A stretch of 8,940 bases of DNA from Puniceicoccales bacterium (GTDB taxonomy: Bacteria; Verrucomicrobiota; Verrucomicrobiia; Opitutales; LL51): assembly GCA_031259665.1 (NCBI GenBank), contig JAIRLD010000109.1, positions 1 through 8,940 on the forward strand, written 5' to 3'. The notes beneath the pieces were generated by a model that had not been told where the DNA came from, did no database searches, and was given only the letters and a program-made list of their open reading frames with translations. The position numbers and the translations under genes are program-made. This document shows, one piece after another, positions 5,953 to 8,940 of the stretch (its first letter is position 1; each line of letters opens with the position of its first letter).

Positions 5953-7332
5953 TTACCCATTCAAAAGCGAAACGCCCATTCTGAGAAAAACAAAGGTCGA
6001 AATGGGTTCTAAAATGGCAGTTAAAATGATTGTCGAACTATTAGCCGGATCCAGTCTCATCTTTTTGAGAAAAATTGGCACAAAAGCTCCCAGTACCCCC
6101 GCTAAAACCATGTTAATCGTCAGCGAAGCGAAGACGAGTATGCCCATAATTTGATTATGCGTCCATATGATGGATAATACACCAGCAGAAATACCAATGA
6201 TAATCCCACTAATAAATCCTTTGCAAATTTCTTTCACGTAAATGCGCTTCACATCCGAAGGGAGTAGTTCGCCCAATGCTAGCCCCCGAATCGCAATCGA
6301 TAGCACCTGCGAAGCCGAATTATCACTTAAAATCGTGATTAAATTCAGAAATGCCGCCAGAACCGCACACTGTTGAATTTGATCCGAAAATTTCGAAATA
6401 ACGCTGGTACTGATCGTCGAAAACAGTAAATTGACAAATAGCCAGGGAGTACGACGCCGAACACTCGATAAAATACCATCGGTAATGTGTTCATTGCCGC
6501 CCGCACCGTATAATTTTTGCATATCGGCCGTCGCCAATTCATGTAAAATATCGATGACGTCGTCATGGGTAATGATACCGAGCAGACGCCCTTGACCATC
6601 GACAACGGGTAGCGTTTGCGCATGGGTTTCGGTCATCGTCAGGGCAACGTCCTGCTTCGACTCATCCGGATTACAGACCGACGTCATATCGCGTTCCATG
6701 ATATCGGCAATACTCTGTTGCGATTTCGCCCAGATGAGACTGCGTACCGTTGTGGCTCCGACCAATCGTCGGCAACTATCGACGACGTAAAGGATATCGC
6801 TATTTTCCGTTTCATTTTTTTCGCGGCGGATGTACTGGATTGCCTGATCGACGGTCATTGTTTCGCGTAGTGTTGTGACGTAGGGGGTCATGACACCACC
6901 GGCCGTATCGGGGTCATAGCGCATGAGATTGCGCAATGTGGTTGCGAATTCCTTAGACAGTTTACTGAGGAGGCGTTCTCGGTCGCGGATTTCAACGTTC
7001 AAAAGGAGGTCAACGGCATCATCGGGTTCGAGTTCCTCGAGAATTTTGACGGCACGGTTATCGCGCATTTCGCTGAGAATTGCAGCCGAATCACAGGAGT
7101 ACATTTCAGCGAGGACGAGGGAAACATCCGAGGAGGAAAGTTTACGGAGGATGAACTGTTGATCATCGGAGGAGAGGCGTTCGAGGAAGAGGCTAACGTC
7201 ATAGGGCGAGGTATTAGAGAGCTTAGTGGGATCGATGGTATCGAGGCCACCGTCGACGAAATACATCAGATCGTCGAGGGAATACTGTTCCAACCGAGTA
7301 GCAACGGCATGATTTTGGATGACATCGGGCAT
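5953..7332 (-). CDS. mgtE: MgtE-family magnesium channel/transporter with altered pore motif
   Basis: MgtE is an inner-membrane Mg2+ channel gated by cytosolic Mg2+. At 459 residues this one is full length. In order: the N domain (about 35-135, helical repeats such as LEELEPDDAVDLL), the linker YDPDTAGGVMTP (139-150), two CBS domains (about 145-205 and 210-268, the second with LPVVDGQGRLLGIITHDDV), a connecting helix, and five membrane segments at about 297-315, 322-345, 370-390, 395-422 and 433-456. Two pore positions deviate. The usual GGNxGxQ is SDNSASQ at 336-342, and the selectivity Asp (Asp432 in Thermus MgtE) is Glu442 in LTAILEPIS. RGLALGEL and LDPA are kept. Transport may differ from standard MgtE or be impaired. 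ATG 7332 has no clear Shine-Dalgarno. A 6-bp stem (5949-5970) spans the stop codon. Confidence 0.92.
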   Translation of the reverse strand: MPDVIQNHAVATRLEQYSLDDLMYFVDGGLDTIDPTKLSNTSPYDVSLFLERLSSDDQQFILRKLSSSDVSLVLAEMYSCDSAAILSEMRDNRAVKILEELEPDDAVDLLLNVEIRDRERLLSKLSKEFATTLRNLMRYDPDTAGGVMTPYVTTLRETMTVDQAIQYIRREKNETENSDILYVVDSCRRLVGATTVRSLIWAKSQQSIADIMERDMTSVCNPDESKQDVALTMTETHAQTLPVVDGQGRLLGIITHDDVIDILHELATADMQKLYGAGGNEHITDGILSSVRRRTPWLFVNLLFSTISTSVISKFSDQIQQCAVLAAFLNLITILSDNSASQVLSIAIRGLALGELLPSDVKRIYVKEICKGFISGIIIGISAGVLSIIWTHNQIMGILVFASLTINMVLAGVLGAFVPIFLKKMRLDPANSSTIILTAILEPISTFVFLRMGVSLLNG

Positions 7333-7369
7333 TGTATCACAACATAAAGGGTTAGCAAAAACTAAGCTT

Positions 7370-7399
7370 CTTATATTTTGTGAAATGAGGGTAATGCAA
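7370..7399 (-). promoter_or_regulatory. Likely mgtE promoter
   Basis: TTGCAT (7399-7394), an 18-bp spacer and TATAAG (7375-7370) on the minus strand, giving a leader of about 30 nt before ATG 7332. That leader is too short for an M-box type Mg2+ riboswitch. The stretch 7400-7540 upstream is AT-rich and holds only the palindrome CTTGCGCAAG. Confidence 0.45.
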
Positions 7400-7538
7400 T
7401 AATAAATATTAGAATTTCGGAAAAAAGTTCAAATTTTGCGGAACAGAGGGTTATTCTATAAAACTTGCGCAAGCAGATACTACGAGTTGATGTGGGAGTT
7501 TTCAGGGAGTAAAGGACAATGAATTGGTTATTATTTTT

Positions 7539-7579
7539 ACAATTATTTTCGAAGAAATATTTTCTTAAATAATTTGACA
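7539..7579. repeat. Dispersed repeat, copy 1
   Basis: Two blocks, ACAATTATTTTC (7539-7550) and AAATAATTTGACA (7567-7579), recur in the same order and orientation at 8906-8934. There the spacer is 4 bp instead of 16. Together they form the 3' end of the possible ORF at 7543-7860 and what follows it. This suggests the ORF and hairpin element belongs to a multicopy family. Confidence 0.55.
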
Positions 7580-7860
7580 GCCTTAAGCAACTTGACAGCC
7601 ACGGTTTTTCTTCCAAAGCTAGCAGGTAGAGGGTGGGAGCGAGCGGCGTCGGTACAACCGACAATGATACCGCTGACGCGGCTGACAGTGTCAGCTTCCA
7701 TACCGGTCGGCACGGCCGACAGCGTTACCGCTAGCGCGTAAGTCGTAAGCAGTTGCCGATCCATTGCTGGCCAAAAGCCAGCTTTTTTGCTGGCGAAGCC
7801 AGCTCTATCACTGTCGACTGTGTCGACATCGCTGCCGATCGTATCGGCCCAGCCATACAA
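7543..7860 (-). CDS. Possible 105-residue protein, hairpin-rich and unrecognised
   Basis: I do not recognise this product and am unsure it is translated. The frame opens at ATG 7860 and ends at TAA 7543. The N-terminal part has the five-residue units ADTIG and VDTVD, each followed by SD, then AGFAS; ADTVS and VGCTD follow later. Each of these units is one 15-nt hairpin read in phase. The middle (about 36-52) is mildly hydrophobic. The C-terminus is basic and contains a tandem 6-residue repeat, AVKLLK then AVKLFK. A plausible promoter lies just upstream and a TAGG sits before the ATG. Part of the 3' end recurs at the right edge of the window as VVKLFW-stop, which supports a repeated family. 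GC content is well above the flanks. Alternatives are a non-coding structured RNA or a repeat element that is open by chance. Confidence 0.3.
   Translation of the reverse strand: MYGWADTIGSDVDTVDSDRAGFASKKAGFWPAMDRQLLTTYALAVTLSAVPTGMEADTVSRVSGIIVGCTDAARSHPLPASFGRKTVAVKLLKAVKLFKKIFLRK
7648..7848. repeat. Array of 15-bp hairpins, arm consensus GYYGRY
   Basis: Seven perfect 6-bp stems lie in 201 bp: GTCGGT at 7648-7662, GCTGAC at 7681-7695, GTCGGC at 7706-7720, GCTGGC at 7766-7782, GCTGGC at 7789-7803, GTCGAC at 7813-7827 and GCCGAT at 7834-7848. Six have 3-nt loops (ACA, AGT, ACG, GAA, TGT, CGT); the fourth has a 5-nt loop CAAAA. The arm sequences vary but all fit GYYGRY, so structure is conserved more than sequence. 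A weaker 4-bp stem (CCGC/GCGG) occurs at 7670-7681. Spacers are 6 to 45 bp. The array is unlike CRISPR, since units are neither identical nor evenly spaced. Function is unknown; the type resembles dispersed palindromic elements seen in other genomes. Confidence 0.85.
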
Positions 7861-7866
7861 GCCTAT

Positions 7867-7895
7867 AATTTAGAAATATCAAATCCGTGAAGCAA
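7867..7895 (-). promoter_or_regulatory. Possible promoter of the hairpin-rich unit
   Basis: TTGCTT (7895-7890), a 17-bp spacer and TAAATT (7872-7867) on the minus strand, immediately before ATG 7860. It lies in the 66-bp gap after the pseudopilin-like gene, so the hairpin unit could be transcribed on its own or by read-through. Confidence 0.35.
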
Positions 7896-7926
7896 TTATT
7901 GCGAAGTTATAAATCATAATGGGAAT

Positions 7927-8751
7927 TTATTCAACAAATGTTATAACGTTTGGATTTTTGCCCCGATATGCCGCCCAACCGGCACACCCAATTCGCATTT
8001 GCGGAAGACTAAGTGGAACAGCCTCACAGATATTTGAAGTATACCCCGACTGATCCCACTTTAAAAATTTCGCTGGCTTATCTCCGCCAAACCATGTCAC
8101 ATGACCATCGCAGAAAACGACATAACCTCCTTTACTACCATAGAGTCCAGCCTGCTCATCCCAGGCACCATCCGTACAAAGCCCTCGGGTAAATGCTAAA
8201 GGAGTGGTAGCAGCAGGTGCATCGGACGGCAAATTTATAATTAAACAATAACTGATGGACTCTTCACGAGTAAAAAGAGCATTTGAAACATTACTAAAGC
8301 ACGGTCCATTATCGTCGATAACACCATCTTCAAAACGGCAGATTGTTTCTTTCAAAACCTTAGAAGCATATTTATCACCCGGTGAAATATAAATATAGGG
8401 ATCATTGAGGACCATATCCGAAGGACTGGTCTTACCAAGGCCGGCCAATTGTTCAATAAAAATTATCTGCTGATATCCCCTAGTGCCTTTTCTATCAAAA
8501 CTATCAATGTCCCAACCTCGTTCGATCGCACATTCTCGCCACGCTGCAGCAATTGCCTTAAGATTAGAAACGTCCTTTAGTTTCTGCGCGCTGAGTTTAA
8601 TCGCACTCATTACGGGCAGACAAATGGCTCGTAAAATTCCAATAATTGTGATCGTGAAAACGATTTCCAGCAATGTAAAAGATTGATTTTTAATTTTTAC
8701 ATTTCTTACGTTTTGTCGTTTTGTCGTTTTGTCGTTTTGTAAAATAAACAT
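7927..8751 (-). CDS. Type IV pilin / type II secretion pseudopilin-like protein
   Basis: The 274-residue product has a prepilin N-terminus: a basic leader (1-24), then SFTLLEIVFTITIIGIL, where cleavage before Phe25 leaves Glu29 at mature position +5, followed by one hydrophobic helix (about 25-47). The residue before the cleavage site is Ser24 rather than the usual Gly. The C-terminal half has GGYVVFCDGHVTWF at 208-221, the DGH motif of secreted pseudopilin-like proteins common in Verrucomicrobiota, Lentisphaerota and Planctomycetota. It is probably inserted in the inner membrane and exposed outside; the exact role is unknown. Leader codons 4-14 are built from four copies of an 8-bp repeat, and no ATG, GTG or TTG lies between the repeat and the cleavage site, so the start must be upstream of it. 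ATG 8751 is chosen; no clear Shine-Dalgarno. No pilus or secretion genes adjoin it. Confidence 0.85.
   Translation of the reverse strand: MFILQNDKTTKRQNVRNVKIKNQSFTLLEIVFTITIIGILRAICLPVMSAIKLSAQKLKDVSNLKAIAAAWRECAIERGWDIDSFDRKGTRGYQQIIFIEQLAGLGKTSPSDMVLNDPYIYISPGDKYASKVLKETICRFEDGVIDDNGPCFSNVSNALFTREESISYCLIINLPSDAPAATTPLAFTRGLCTDGAWDEQAGLYGSKGGYVVFCDGHVTWFGGDKPAKFLKWDQSGYTSNICEAVPLSLPQMRIGCAGWAAYRGKNPNVITFVE
8709..8740. repeat. Four perfect tandem copies of an 8-bp repeat
   Basis: CGTTTTGT is repeated exactly four times on the plus strand (ACAAAACG on the minus strand). It lies in the leader codons of the pseudopilin-like gene, encoding QNDKTTKRQN. Because 8 is not a multiple of 3, gain or loss of a unit shifts the frame. 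No unit frame contains a stop. Confidence 0.95.
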
Positions 8752-8757
8752 GCTGCA

Positions 8758-8785
8758 ATTGTTGCGATTCGGCGAATCTTGTCAA
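8758..8785 (-). promoter_or_regulatory. Possible promoter of the pseudopilin-like gene
   Basis: A perfect TTGACA (8785-8780), a 16-bp spacer and AACAAT (8763-8758) on the minus strand, just before ATG 8751. The spacer contains a small palindrome, GATTC-GGC-GAATC (8766-8778), with the same 3-nt loop as the downstream array. The -10 box is weak. Confidence 0.3.
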
Positions 8786-8905
8786 GCAGAAAATACGAAA
8801 TATTTCTGTTTTTTCTAATTGATTTTCCCCGGAAATTTCTCCCGAGAAAAATATTTCTCCAAAAAATCTTCTCCAAAAATTTAGGATTACTCGGAATAAA
8901 CGAAA

Positions 8906-8934
8906 ACAATTATTTTCACCAAAATAATTTGACA
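8906..8934. repeat. Dispersed repeat, copy 2
   Basis: ACAATTATTTTC (8906-8917) and AAATAATTTGACA (8922-8934) match copy 1 at 7539-7579. Read on the minus strand in the equivalent frame it gives VVVKLFW then TGA at 8918-8916, like the C-terminal AVKLF of the 7543-7860 ORF. It probably marks the end of a second such unit beyond the right edge. The stretch 8786-8905 is AT-rich with degenerate GGAGAA-plus-T-run repeats and no gene I can support. Confidence 0.5.
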
Positions 8935-8940
8935 ACCACC

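Noticed and set aside
7333..7400. Mg2+-sensing riboswitch upstream of mgtE
   Set aside because: From the most likely promoter the leader is only about 30 nt, and I see no M-box-like set of stems.
7371..7664. Minus-strand ORF of 97 codons between mgtE and the hairpin array
   Set aside because: It uses another frame across the 3' end of the hairpin ORF and the mgtE promoter, with no recognisable domain.
7766..7788. GC stem followed by six T on the plus strand, like an intrinsic terminator
   Set aside because: No plus-strand gene precedes it, and its stem is one member of the hairpin array, so the T-run is more likely coincidental (it reads as Lys-Lys in the minus-strand frame).
7648..7848. 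CRISPR array
   Set aside because: The units are palindromes with different sequences and irregular spacing; there are no identical repeats, no spacers of constant size and no cas genes.
8690..8935. Minus-strand ORF of 81 codons upstream of and overlapping the pseudopilin-like gene
   Set aside because: Its sequence follows the AT-rich GGAGAA-plus-T degenerate repeats and it overlaps a better-supported gene; no family resemblance.

Overview
The window reads as bacterial chromosome. Every gene I can support lies on the minus strand, so transcription runs from high to low coordinates. Gene content suggests a member of the Verrucomicrobiota (Opitutia-like) or a related PVC lineage. The hints are a pseudopilin with a late DGH motif of the type abundant in that group, a short EF-Ts of about 196 residues, and S2 with a charged C-terminal tail. 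This placement is an inference from gene style; no rRNA is present to fix it.

In order of transcription: (1) 8940-7333 is an accessory segment. It has an AT-rich leader, a pseudopilin-like gene whose first codons contain four perfect copies of an 8-bp repeat, and then a GC-rich stretch packed with 15-bp hairpins inside a possible 105-codon ORF. Part of the end of that ORF recurs at the right edge of the window. (2) 7332-5953 is mgtE, a magnesium channel/transporter with an altered pore signature. (3) 5829-4990 is rplM-rpsI (L13-S9) with a leader that could fold over the rplM start codon. (4) 4823-3002 is fabD-ispH, overlapping by 26 bp if the chosen ispH start is right. (5) 2849-1320 is rpsB-tsf (S2, EF-Ts), 9 bp apart. 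(6) 1240-801 is a 440-bp deletion derivative of an IS1-like insertion sequence, with imperfect terminal inverted repeats and only the InsA-type zinc-finger/HTH gene. (7) 731-1 is an Rpn/PDDEXK-family nuclease (putative transposase) running off the left edge.

The central part is ordinary housekeeping: translation (L13, S9, S2, EF-Ts), fatty acid synthesis (FabD), isoprenoid synthesis (IspH) and Mg2+ supply, which ribosomes need. Both flanks are accessory and repeat-rich. The strongest candidate for something undescribed is the hairpin array at 7648-7848: seven perfect 6-bp stems, six with 3-nt loops. The stem sequences differ, yet every left arm fits GYYGRY, and six of seven are in phase with the ORF they lie in.
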